Origin: Apricaphanius iberus
Taxonomy: Eukaryota > Chordata > Actinopteri > Cyprinodontiformes > Aphaniidae
Assembly: GCA_028564705.1 (NCBI GenBank)
Contig: JAPXFQ010000840.1
Coordinates: 372,001-436,000 of the forward strand
Direction of reading: 5' to 3'
Length of the DNA: 64,000 bases
The notes beneath the pieces were generated by a model. The model did no database searches. It saw nothing but the letters and a program-made list of their open reading frames with translations, and was not told where the DNA came from. The translations under genes and the position numbers were made by a program. Numbering within the stretch: the first letter of the stretch is position 1; every line of letters starts with the position of its first letter. Of the stretch, positions 46,931-58,563 are shown one piece after another.

Positions 46931-47253
46931 TCTGACTAAGCTTGAGAAATTTTGCAGACAATAATGGAGATAATTGTCATTCTAGATATGTGTTGCATGT
47001 AGCAGCACTGCCTATACAGTATAGCTCTGACTAGTGAAGGAGGAGCAGCCTCTGTGCGAGCTCCTGATCTCTTACCTTTTCTCCTACTTTATTCTCCCTT
47101 TTTTAAGTACTCTTCTTAGCCATCCTATTAACAAATTTATATCCCCAGCCTCCAGAGCTACCTGTCCCCTTTTTCTGGACAACTCTTAAAGGACTCGTGA
47201 AGGACATAGCATACTGCTCAGCTTAGAACTTTGATAAGCTGCTCCAGAATGGC

Positions 47254-48221
47254 TTGGAGAAACAGCTCCAAAGTATGGAGAATAATGCTGGTTATGGAAA
47301 CGAGACAATGGTACCGATGAGACAGAAGGAAAAACAACTTGGCAGCCCCGTATTCATTCGATCCAGTCTAAGTCAGAAACCACAGAACAACACTTCCATC
47401 ACCGAGGCACGGAACGGGAAGGACACTTCACTCAAAATATGAGGAAACCTGGCCAGCTCTGAAATGAAGCTCTAAAAATACATCCACGCCTGTTCCTAAG
47501 GAAAAAAAAGAGAAAAAGAAGCTCCACGTCATAGCAAGTGACATCACCCTCCCCTGGAATTTCTCCCAAAAAATAGATTTACAGCCCATGATTCTCTGCA
47601 AGACATGGCCCCTATGACCAGTCAAGGCTAGCAGGAGAAATTTAGCAACAAACAAAGCAGAGTAAGAAGCCACCCCAATAAATGAAGAGGCAGCAACCAG
47701 AAACATCCAAGATCAAATTGAAAAATCCAGGAGCGTGAATCTGACACAAATTAAAGTAAGAACCTCCCCAGCAAAAGTTCTGATAATTCGTGATGGTTGA
47801 GTAAATGAGATCAAAAAACTTCTGTGGTGAAAACACTAGTGTCTACAGCTGCCCTAAAAAAATTGTCAGACAAATTATGGAGAAGATTCCTTCTATCATT
47901 GATCTTCATCCAAGATTAAAGAAATGTATTATCCACACAGGCTCATAGGACATAAACTCTAAGAAGAGTGAAGTTCTCATGGCTGATGTCTCCCAGCTAC
48001 TTCAGGCTCTTAATATGATGAACAACACAAACATTTTGATGTGTGTTCCAGTTCCTGTGGGGGAGTCATTCAGTTATATCAACAACTTCAAAATATTTGG
48101 CTCTGCAACTCATCTATTCAAAGCAAATCAGTGCTATCTCAACATAGCTGGAATTAAACTGATGGCTGCTAATATCTTCACTCATCTGAACAACAGTGCA
48201 TCCCAAAACAATGAGACCTGA
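47254..48221 (+). pseudogene. LINE ORF1 relic with SGNH-esterase-like domain
   Basis: The stretch 47860-48221, read through one stop, gives KCIIHTGS, a stop at 47946, D, then MADVSQLLQALNMMNN, VPVPVGESFSYINNFKIF and ANQCYLNIAGIKLMAANIF. In L2/CR1 ORF1 esterases the matching blocks are HVGTND, then ISGPLP, FIDNF..F, and D.LHLN..G...LA.NI. The GxND block is broken by the stop. The final Asp and His positions read Asn and Tyr here, so the catalytic residues appear lost. The upstream part, MEKQLQSMENNAGYGNETMV, is polar and probably the N-terminal region. Role in the intact element: RNA binding and an esterase of unclear substrate. Confidence 0.65.
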
Positions 48222-48479
48222 AGGATGTGGCCTTCAGGTGCTCTCAGCCCGGGGATAACATACAATCAGACTGCGCCTCCAGCTGCCCACAGCCCTCTGA
48301 TAATGTAGAGACTGATCACTTCAAGCAACATACACCCAATGCACCAAAATAGGAGGGATGAATCAGCAGATTCAGACTCTTTTGGGTCACTGATGGATTT
48401 CTCCAAGAAACTTAAATAACAGAGTAAAAAGTGTACTCAATTAAGTCCAAGTCTCTCATTAAATCTAGCAATTCCTTGA

Positions 48480-50355
48480 TTATAAACAGAAGAACTCATA
48501 AAATTAAATCCTGCCGCATTAAATCAAATCTCAAAATTATTACCTTTCAGAAGAATTTGAAAACTACCAATCTCTTAAACTGGCATCATTAAATATCAGA
48601 TCTTTGTCAGGAAAGTCTTTCCTAATCAGTGATTTTATCTGAAAATTGTTAAGACATAAACACTTAAACATCTACAATGGTAGAAACTTCTCCAAACTAG
48701 AACTATTAACCGAAAACAAGAAGCAGAGACGAGAGGGAAGATCAGGCACAATCTTTCAGAACACCCTTTACAAAGCTTTTTTGGGCACATTTGACTCTTA
48801 CCTACCTACAGAGATTAAAGAGCCAAATAAGGTCTTAGTCATAGACTTGCACAAACCTCCAAAACCTAGCTCAAACTTCTTTAATGACCTCAGTGACCTT
48901 CTCTCTGTAATATGTATTGAATATGATCAACTAATTATTGTAGGGGACTTCAACATTCATGCTGACAACCCCCAAGATAGACGAACTAAAAGAAATTAGG
49001 TGATGCCCTACATAACTTTGGTCTAACCCAACATGTCAGTCAACCAACACACAAACAAGGACATTAGACTTAATTTTTAGCAAAGATTTAAAAATCTCCA
49101 ACATCCCCGTAGTTGATATTATGTTGTCCAACCATTTTTGCATCTTCTTTTTAGCACAATCCAAGCTAAACTATCTAATCAAAGTGACACTGTTGTAAAA
49201 AAAAATGTTTCCTCCAGGACAGTTCAGCTGAAATCTTTAAACAGATATACTGCTTTGCCTCACCTCCATCCACCTCATCCTCAAACCCATTCAGTGAACA
49301 AGCTGGTAGATAACTTTCTCTTTAAAGTTTCAGAAATCACTGATACCATTGCTCCAACTAAATGTTAAAGTAGTCTCAGGTAGAAAAATTTGTATCAATT
49401 TCACCTTGATAAAATTATTACTCAACTAAGCTCCTCTTCTTGCTGCCTCGATATCTTATCCACGGCTTTCCTAAAAAGGTTCTCCTTGTCATTAAATTCA
49501 ATCTGTAATCAAATAGTGAACTCATCCGTCCTGTCAGGCTTATTCCCCCTGGCCCTCAAAACAGCAGTTATCAAACCCATATTAAAGAAGAACAACCTGG
49601 ACAACAAATTTATGCAGAACTACTACAATCTCTAGTCTCCCATTCATCAGCAAGAAAAAAGCTGTGTTTCAACAATTGAATACATTCCTAACAATCACTG
49701 ACTGCCATGATAATTTTCAGTCTGCTTTCCATGCCCATCAAGAGTCAGTACACAGCTTCAGTTAATATAACTAGAAAAACTACTGATCAAGCACGTAATT
49801 TAGGTGTAATAATGGACTCAGACCTGAACTTCCATGATCACATAAAGGCAATAACAAGGTCAGCCTTCTATCACCTGAAGAACATTTCTAGGATTAAAGG
49901 TCTAATTTAATAACAGGACCTTGGAAAACTCATCCACGTGTTCATCTTTAGTTGAATTGATTACTGCAACAGCGTCCTCACTGGTCTACCTAAAAAGTCA
50001 ATTAGACAGCTACAGCAGATCCAGAATGCTGCTGCGTACGTCCTTACTAGAACCAGGAAAGTAGAGCACATCACCCCAGTTCTAAAGTCCTAGTTCATAA
50101 ATCACTGCATCATCTAGCTACAAAGTATATTAAAGACCTGCTAGTACTATAGCAATCCAGGAGACCACTCAGATCCTCCAAGTCTAGTTTAGTAAACATC
50201 CCTAGAATAAGAATAAAACATGGAGAAGCAGCTTCCAGCTTCTATGCCCCACACATCTGGAACAAACTTCTAAATGACTGCAAAGGTTCTGAATCGTTAG
50301 GCTCTTTTAAATCAGGGATTAAAACTCGACTATTTAGCATTGCCTTTGAGTCTTA
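48480..50355 (+). pseudogene. LINE ORF2 relic: endonuclease and reverse transcriptase with core deleted
   Basis: The endonuclease is recognised from VLVIDLHKPPKPSSNFFNDL and LIIVGDFNIHADN (GDFNIH at 48943-48960), then HNFGLTQHVSQPTHKQGH. Reverse transcriptase starts with SSSCCLDILSTAFLKRF and LFPLALKTAVIKPILKKNNL, then DNFQSAFHAHQES near 49710-49750. About ten codons later the text jumps to DQARNLGVIMDSDLNFHDHI and FYHLKNISRIKGLI, which belong after the YADD catalytic box. It ends with IRQLQQIQNAAAYVLTRTRK and ASSFYAPHIWNKLLNDC. The palm with YADD is therefore missing, and the protein would be inactive even without the numerous stops. Confidence 0.82.
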
Positions 50356-50610
50356 AATTGTTATTTTTAGTCAAATGCTAAATGTTTTTTGCTTTTAATG
50401 TTTCTCCTAAATAGCTGTTTTAATCTAATGCTAAATGTTTTCTTTTATTGATTCTCATATTTTCTCTTTTTAATTTTCATATGATTCCTGTTTTTATTTT
50501 TAATGCTTTTATAATATGTTTGGTTTCTTTACAACCAAATCATGTAAAGCACCTTGAATTACCTTTTGTTGAAAGTGTGCTGTACAAATAAAAGTGCCTT
50601 GCCTTTCCTT

Positions 50611-53600
50611 TACACCTTCTGTGTAGGCAGCGCATAAGATATGCAAGCATTATATGCAGCTGATCGCCGTCGTTGCAGTCAAAGGGTCCTGGTCCACAAA
50701 GGTACAAAGCAGCGAGAATCAGACATCCCAGGAACGATGTGTTGTAGCCCTCTCCTAAAATTAAGCCAGTCTAATTTTTAGCCACTATGCTTCTAAAACG
50801 CATCAAGCTCAGCAGTTTAGATCGGACCACACATGAAATCAGACATGGTAGAAGTGTGAACCATCCAATAAAACACTTCTGATTACTTAGCTATGACAGA
50901 AAAAGTAATTACTGTAGATATCAGATTTGAATTAAGTTGGTGTGGCGGTCTAATTTGTGGGATTTTGTCATAGACATCAAGTCATTTCTCTTTTTACTCT
51001 GGTCTTATTATACATTTTCTTGTTACTATATTTTTGTGAAGCACTGTTGGCTGGGTAAAGCTTTCTATAGTTAAACACTGATTGATTGAAATAAAACTCT
51101 TTTCTGTGCCTTCACATACCTAATTCAGTCTCAGTGGAATTCCTCTGCCTTTTGGTTGCCATGGTTACATGTGAAGTCTATGGAAACGCCCCATATTAGG
51201 CTGCTTAAGTCAATGCAGAATATTCACTAAACACTTTGCATTGACTGTTTATGACAGAAAGTGGAAGGTGAGATATGATCCAAAATCACCTGAGTACATT
51301 TCTTGGAAGAGGGATTTATAAAGCGGAAATTATGTGAACCTGTGCGTACTCAAAGTTTGATAAATCTGAAATTTACCTAGGGTAAGTAAATAGGTTTTAG
51401 CCGAGCTTTAGTACGGTTTTAGTGAGGACTTTATGCAAAGTTTTAGAAATGAAACCCCAGATGACTCCATTTTTTCTTTGGCGAGAAGACTATAAAGATG
51501 GAAGAAGAGATGGTTTAATTGTGTGATGCAGGCCTACGTTGCCTGGTGCTTTGAGAAGTGAGGTGAAGGTTTTATTCAACCTAAAGTTACTTTGTTTTCA
51601 AATAAAACATTGCTTCTATTATTTTCCTTGCTGCTGACTCCTTATTATTGGATAATAATTGCTAATTCTACTGTAGAGCACAAACTTAATGAGTTCTGGG
51701 TGCCAGTGGCTGATTATAACTTCTGGTTGAGTATTTCATGCTTTTTTGTTTTGTATGATTCACTTGTACTAATTATTGTCACTCCAGTCTGTTTTGTCCC
51801 TCTATTGAGTTGTGATTGACTTAATGAAGAGGGTTTTAGTCTCTGCAGAGTGACAGTATGCAGGTAAGGATTATGTTCCCAAACTGTGTTGGATGTGGAT
51901 CAGTTTGAGGAAACTGACGGATTTCCACTTCAAGGAGCAAGGATACACTGACCCCCGTCCATTCTCGGTTCACTATTTGCAGATTTTTTTGGGGGGCTGT
52001 TTTTCTGTTTTTTTGTTGTTTATTTCTTTATGTTATTTTTTTGTAGAGTGTATCTAAAAGTCCAAAAGACAATGCAGCTACCCCCCTACACAGCATTTGA
52101 CACACTATCTGCTGCAGTTTGCAAAACAGCCAGTCCAAGAACAGTATTGAATTCCCTTGCTGTTGATTGCCTGTATCTTAAAGAGCAGACAAAAAAGACT
52201 GCAGATGTTCTTCTGTGTTGATACAAGATGGTTTTCACTGTCCATAAGGTATATTTGGCGTTTGAACTTCAAAAATCGACACTGATTTTAGAAGAGATTT
52301 CATAGATTTTTATTTTTTGTGCGACTCCGGTCCACAACCCCTCCAATACCGGTGGTTTACTGTACCGTAAAATACTATTTACAATGGAAATATTTTAACA
52401 AACAAGACTTTATGAAAAGACAGTGCATTAGTAAACTTTTAGAAACCATAAACACATGCATTGTTTGTTCCTTTAACCTCGCTATTGTCACACTGATTCT
52501 TATAATGCCTCATATTCAGAAACTTTGCTTCAGCAGGTCATAAACACATGGCATTGTGGTCTATATTTAAGCAGCAGCTCGTTTTTGTGATTTAAACGTA
52601 TTTTTAAAGGTTATATGATGATAAAAAGGCAGTTTTACTTCAAATAGTTTGTGTTCTATAGGAAACGTTGCTTAGCTTCCTGTTTTCCTTTCCTAAATTT
52701 TCCTAAAATCAATCATATTGATGCTGTTTAGACTTATTCTTTCAGAAAACTGGCTGTGCAACAAGTCATGCTAGAGCGTTTTCAGGTCAATACAAGTAAT
52801 TCTTAATTTAAAAGCTTGCCTAGAGACACTGTATGAAATAAATCTTTTATATATATATTTAAAAAAAAATATTTGACAAGCCCTATAACTTCTTTGTGCT
52901 GTTAAGTACCCTCAAATCGATATCCATGTGTATTACCTAAAGAGCAAATCACTAGGCAATCATAACTGCAGTCATAAATAAGGAAACTCCAGTGACAGAT
53001 ATAAATAATGTGGAAAAACCAAGAATAATAACTAAGAGAAAAAGAAAAATTTAATTTCATATCTGACCTTTCTGAGTAACATTTAAGTAGTAGAACAATA
53101 AAAAAATCTGATGAATAACAAAGATGGATTAAAATAAATACAAGACTTACTCAATTTTAACTACGGACTCAGCCAAACTCTATCTGGTTTGCTCAGAATG
53201 AGCACAACGAAATTCTATGAATAATATATTTTTTTAAACAATTATTGATTCAATGATCTTTCATTTCTCAAAGACCCTAACAAACAAAATCACTGTGGAC
53301 CATGTGCTAAATAATGTTTTCCAGTTTAAGAGCAAAACCAACATGACAACTTGAGGACAAACCAGAAAATCATTTGATATCAGGTGATGACTTCTCAGAT
53401 AGTCTTTTTTTATTGATTGAATAAATATTGAATCTATGGTCTCTCTGGGGAATTGGTGTCATTTGCTTTGCTTGACTCAATGGACAGATTTCATATTAGA
53501 TGTTCTAAATCTTATCTTTAATTCTTCCCCATGAGGCAAATCCTTAAAGATTATTGGTTGCAATTTTTCTTTCCTTTTGTGTGATATTCAACTAAATTCA

Positions 53601-54079
53601 GTTTATTTGAAAAGCAACTATTCACAACACGTGTCATCTCAAGGGAGTTCACAAGAAAAGCCATTTCCTCCACCAGAACCTGGCACAGAAAAAGGAATTA
53701 AATTATATTATAATGTAGAGGTCATCTCTTTTAATCTCCCTATCTGACCTTGACCAAAAGAAAACCGATAAAAACACCTTGGATTTACAACTAAGGACAT
53801 GGCTTATGATCATAAAATATATACATATATATATGTTTTCAACTTTCATAAATGTTGCTCATTCCGACCCAGCCAGAACAATTCAGATCTTTTATGGATT
53901 GATAGATTGATCTTTTTAAAACTTGTCAGTGGTTGATGTGGATTATATCAATGAAAGGAAATTAAATATTTTATAAAAATTCACAGAAGCAGTAAATTAC
54001 GTCAGCTTAGTTTGCAAAATAACTGTTTGTCAAACTTTGTCCTCAAAGTTAACTGCCATGCATTTTTTAAATTCAATTA
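50611..54079. other. No recognised gene
   Basis: Mostly unique AT-rich DNA. GTTGCCATGGTTAC at 51155-51168 is an X-box-like palindrome. Short frames at 51592-51819 and 52030-52221 are without motif. Confidence 0.4.
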
Positions 54080-54200
54080 ATTTAAAAAATATTGTCTTGA
54101 TCCCAGGAGGGAAATTGAGTGTTGTTGTATCTCGTTCCTAAATAATTCTTTAAGTAGTTGTAGATCATGATGGCTGTGGAGAGAAAGGACTTCCTGTAGC
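54080..54200. repeat. Fragment of a LINE/SINE-associated dispersed repeat
   Basis: Text such as CTTGATCCCAGGAGGGAAAT and GGCTGTGGAGAGAAAGGACT followed by TCCTGTAGC belongs to a fish dispersed repeat that I know by its GGAAGGACTTCCTGTAGCG words. Related words occur at 60690-60730. Confidence 0.5.
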
Positions 54201-54212
54201 AGTGGTTTTACA

Positions 54213-54365
54213 TGTATTCCTGCTTTATCACACCTGATTCAGAGGATTATGCTTTAGCACCAGCCTGTTAATCAGCCATTAGTTAAAATCAGGGGTTCCG
54301 AAACAAGGGAACATCTAAAACATGCAGGACAGTGTGCCTTGAGGACCAGAGTTTGGAACCACTGC
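54213..54365. mobile_element. MITE copy related to 9029-9213
   Basis: Contains TCACACCTGATTCAGAGGAT, CATCTAAAACATGCAGGACA, then GTGTGCCTTGAGGACCAGAG. Its layout parallels 9029-9213: a CTGATTCA.A half and a GCAGGACA...GCCCTCAAGGA half. Confidence 0.65.
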
Positions 54366-55103
54366 ATTATTTTATTTTTATTTTTGGTTTGTGATTGATC
54401 AGTCTTGTCACAGAAAAAAAATGTAGATGTTAGGTTGGTGACTAGGGTTGTGCCATCTTTGGTATGCCTCACAACTCCATTATTAAATTATTTTTGTTGC
54501 ATATCTTCATTCGTCTCATTACTAAATTATACAATTAAATCAATTTAGTTTCCATCAATTTAAGTATAATTTATGTCACATATTTTATTTATGTAAAACA
54601 ACAAAAAACATTTAAAATATGTTTCATAATCATATCATAGTTATATTTTTTCCATGACAGCTCCATGAAATTTGTGTTGGCAACACAGAAGAGATATAAT
54701 ATAGGGTGAACAATATCTTAACTTCCATAAAAGAGCAGACTGGACACAATCCTTAAACAGTTCAGGTATATTTTGGTTATTTAAAGAAGATTTTTGATTT
54801 TAATATATATATATAAAGTGTTCCTGTTTGTTTCTATGTGTTTAGAAACAATAACTAAATAAAATTTAAATTCGTTTTTACAGGTCAATCATAACAGAAA
54901 TGACTTTAAAATCTCTGGAGAAGCAAAAATAAATACTTACTAATCTTCTGTATTAAAAGATTACCCTAAAACAATAATAGCTTGCTTTTTTTTAGACAGG
55001 ACAAATTACACAGAAATCTTGAATTATATTCTGAGGAAATTGTTTATTTTATTTCCTATGTAAGAATAATAAATAAAATGCAGCATTCTCACATGTCAAT
55101 ATG

Positions 55104-55104
<1 letters not shown>
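54366..55104. other. No recognised feature
   Basis: AT-rich. A short (TA)n run lies near 54802-54814. Confidence 0.45.

Positions 55105-55193
<89 letters not shown>
55105..55193. repeat. (AAT)n(ATT)n microsatellite palindrome
   Basis: About 45 bases of AAT repeats switch at about 55149 to about 44 bases of ATT repeats, so the two halves are perfectly complementary. The poly-Ile, poly-Asn and poly-Tyr frames here are translations of the tract. Confidence 0.95.
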
Positions 55194-55194
<1 letters not shown>

Positions 55195-55254
55195 CTGAAA
55201 GTGGTACAATGGTTAAAACTGGTAAAAACAGGTTAATAGACTGTTATGGGAAAA

Positions 55255-55500
55255 TTTATATTAAGAATGATCTGTTCTGTGTATTCTTACATACTGAAAA
55301 AACGGTGAGCTATTTCTTTAAGATATAGTGATAGTCTGATTGTGTGACACTGTATAATATTGGGTTAGCTCAAATGAACTGATATCAGGATTCCTACGTC
55401 TTGTATTGCCATGGAAACGACCCTCGGAGCACTTAATATCCTGACATGTTCTAAGATTGAGCCTGTCCTATCAGACGAAGACGCCTGAAAGTCTACCAAC
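55255..55500 (+). repeat. Dispersed repeat, copy 2 of the 11510-11750 family
   Basis: See shared words listed for 11510-11750. This copy contains TTGCCATGGAAACGACCC and ends with GACGCCTGAAAGTCTACC. Confidence 0.5.
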
Positions 55501-56315
55501 TTCACCGTGAAGAAATGTTTACTGGTATCATGTAGATAGTAGTAAGTTGTCTGAATCTATAAAGTTGTCAGTCAGTTGGTGTGAGGCAGGATTCAGTTGT
55601 TGCAAATACTCTGTAATACTGTTCCTCCTGAAGGAATCTCACTCATCATTTTTATTTAATAATGTTTTTTCGACACGTTGGGCGGCAAATAATTATCGAG
55701 ACGGAGCCGTTATCTTAATGCGAAACGTCACAGTAAGTAAGATTTTTTCTTACTGGTGTAGTGAAATCTTGGTCTATTTTTAAATGTTTTTCATAAATTT
55801 TATAGCTCAGCTTTTTTAAGACTTCCCCTAAAAGGAAGCAATATTATTTGTGTACCCAGAAACGAACATGTTTTAATATTTATCGTAATTTTTCTTTGAA
55901 TTTCATGTTGGACATTTTGGACAGTCTAAAGGTAGAAAACTTTAGGCGGCAAATGCCACACATCTGTCTTCACCAGCTATATTTATCAATATTTAACCTG
56001 CAGAAATTTACTTTTTTCCAGAGAAAAGGTTAAACCAATAGCTGATTTTACTAACAGCCTTTTTGTGTGAGCTCTCAAAGCCCCACCACACAAATATACC
56101 GTGACGAGTGCTGCATTCTCCTGTGTAAAAACAGAAAAGAACCACCGCTAGGCCACCTGATGAGTGCGGGTACTTACACTTCATCTCTGTCATAGAAGCT
56201 TGTTATCGTGTTTACCGTTACTTTATCTTATAGAAAAGACAGCAACCAAAAATACACAATCCAAAATTTCAACCATCAGACTGCTAGAGACTAATTAAAT
56301 TAATGAATATTATGG

Positions 56316-56364
56316 AAGGAATCAAAACTCAACCTGCACAAAAAAGGTTGAGTTTTGATTCCTT
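56316..56364. repeat. Perfect 20-bp inverted repeat with 9-nt loop
   Basis: AAGGAATCAAAACTCAACCT at 56316-56335 is exactly inverted at 56345-56364, with the loop gcacaaaaa. There is no T-run after the right arm and no gene context, so a terminator role is not suggested. Confidence 0.85.
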
Positions 56365-57704
56365 GAATTCCAGTCGGTCGGGCCAATCAGCAGATCAAAG
56401 CACCCCCCGTTCGCAAAATCTAATGCTGTAAGGGGGCCAGAGAGGCTAATCCTCCTGGGTCTAGGCCATTTGACTGTTTCAACTCCTGATGTCCTCGTTC
56501 CGCAGAAACCCACGTTTACTGTTTATATGCTTTTCTAAAATGGTATTGCCAGTCCAGCTTTATTTTTTTTTTATTTTTTTGGTGTGTCCAGGATCTTTGG
56601 CTCCTGTCCAACACATAAACTAATCTGCTGCTATGAATATGATGCACTCTGACCTATATTTGTCACAACCAGGACGATATCAAGGATATTTCTTTAGCGG
56701 TTTATCTGTAAAGCTCCACCTGAGCTGAAGTCTTTTAAATAGCAGCTGCACGGCACTAAAGCTCGGGGAGCACGCCCGGGAAAGAATTTGAAAAGTGGAC
56801 ATGTCCGCTGAGGAGAGGACATTGCTGCTGACATGACACACTTTGCTGCCATTTATACATTTTGCACCACATCTCTGGACAGCATGCCGGACATTTATGG
56901 TTTTGTAATATAATTATTATTTTAAAAAATCTGTGATTTTGCACACTTTTGATGCATCAACGATTTTGACAGTTTTAAAATTGTAATTAATCGATTTAGT
57001 AGTGAGTTGGTACACCACTATTGGTAACGTAATTGTAGTTGGGAGTGACACACCAACAATTGTTTTATCTCTGCTTAAATAGACAAATAAATATCCCAAG
57101 TTATGACGGCATTTTTCTTAAATCATCTGGCCATTTTTAATAAGAGTTCATTTTAAAACTAGGCTAAATGTTTATTTTGTTGGTGTTTTAAAGGTTTACG
57201 TATATTCCAAATTCTAATCAGCTGGTACACATGTATTATTAGTGTTGACTTCACACCAAGCCTTCCTTACCACGAGGTAGATTTAATCCTGTAGATTGTT
57301 TTGAGAGACATTTCAAGACCTTCATTAAAGGGTTGAGGATGTCAGCCAGGAAGAGCTGAGATAATACTCTATTGCTGTAACTGTCCGTTTATGTGATTGC
57401 CATCACAAAAGTCTTACATTCAAGAGCTATTCCCTGCAGAGATATAAAGGAATATAAAAGGACTTATTGTGTAGCAGGAGACAGATGAAAAGGACTTCAC
57501 AGGATTTACTGATTAAACTATAGAAAGCTGGTAGATGATTGACAGAGCAGACAGAATAGGATTTGTTTTAAAACATGTTTCTAAAGGATGTGTCCGATTG
57601 AACACAACCTTTGGAGACTATTACTTTCCCGAGACTCATTCCTTCTTTACTTGGTGTCTAAAACACACTTTCTGAATGGGGTTCATCAGTGTAAAACTGT
57701 TTAG

Positions 57705-57790
57705 GAGAAGGGATTTCCCAACAGCTGTCCATGGTGTGGTCAAGTACAACTGGAAAACAACTTAAAATGCCTAAATAAAGTTATTTAAGC
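57705..57790 (+). repeat. Dispersed repeat fragment, related to 43318-43400
   Basis: Contains GAAGGGATTTCCCAACAGC, CAAGTACAACTGGAA and TTATTTAAGCA, parallel to the earlier copy in the same orientation. Confidence 0.45.
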
Positions 57791-58563
57791 AGGTTGTTTA
57801 AGCATCAAATCTGGGCAGATAATAATTATAAAATAATTATTATTTTGTACTAGACATTTTTGTTTTGTGGTCATTTTTATTAGAGTAACTGTGTGTCGTT
57901 TTTATACCATTAATCTCTGGAAATATCCATTGAAATATTGTTGAAAATAGTTCACAACATACTACAATAATAAGTGGGTCTAAAATACATGGGCGCGGGT
58001 TCTAGTGTATGGGGGCGGACATATTGGATGCTGTGTTTCCTTCTACGTAGGCCTATGTGGACAAAACGCCTTTACTGATTGTTGAATATGCGGTTACTTC
58101 ACTATCTGCTCGTCCTCTATTTAAGTTTAAATGAAGAGCTATATGAACAGACTTTAAAACAAAAAAACTTTCTCCAACCCGGACCACCTGACCATCGCGA
58201 TCCAAGACGCACCCAACACAGGTAGCTAGGTCATAACGTTGGTCCCCTGCTAAGGGAGAGGTGTGCAGTCAGCTTTTGTGTCTGTGCCTTCGTAGACACA
58301 GACCCAGCCTGCGGCTCCGGGTCAGAGGGAGAAGCCCAGGGAGAAGATCAACACCACCAGAAAACGTTGAGTAAACGTCAGCATCGCATTCTCTTAAAGA
58401 AAATAACTAAAGGACCAGCAAATTCTAAGGAAACATGCTGAGGTCGCATCCTTTATGCTGGACTGAACAACACTGACCATAATATTTTTTTTAAGTAGCG
58501 CAGACACTGTGAAAATACCCTGAAAAAGAGTCATTTTTTCCATTAAAGTCATTCCATCTAACA

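Larger units (their letters stand above)
47030..50610 (+). mobile_element. L2-like LINE, near end-to-end copy with internal deletion
   Basis: The order is 5' untranslated region (about 47030-47250), ORF1 relic with an esterase-like domain, ORF2 endonuclease, the start of reverse transcriptase, the post-catalytic tail, and the 3' end GTAAAGCACCTTGAATTACC, then ACAAATAAAAGTGCCTTGCC. The 3' end is characteristic of L2-type LINEs. The copy is about 3.6 kb, shorter than an intact member, because the middle of the reverse transcriptase is deleted near 49750. Many stops and frameshifts. No target duplication was recognised; the left boundary is approximate. Confidence 0.82.
55501..58563. other. No recognised gene; hairpin at 56316-56364
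   Basis: AT-rich apart from a moderately CpG-containing part at about 57990-58350, which has no motif-bearing frame. The minus-strand text TAGTGGTGTACCAACTCAC (complement of about 57002-57020) may be a hAT terminus without a partner. Confidence 0.35.
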
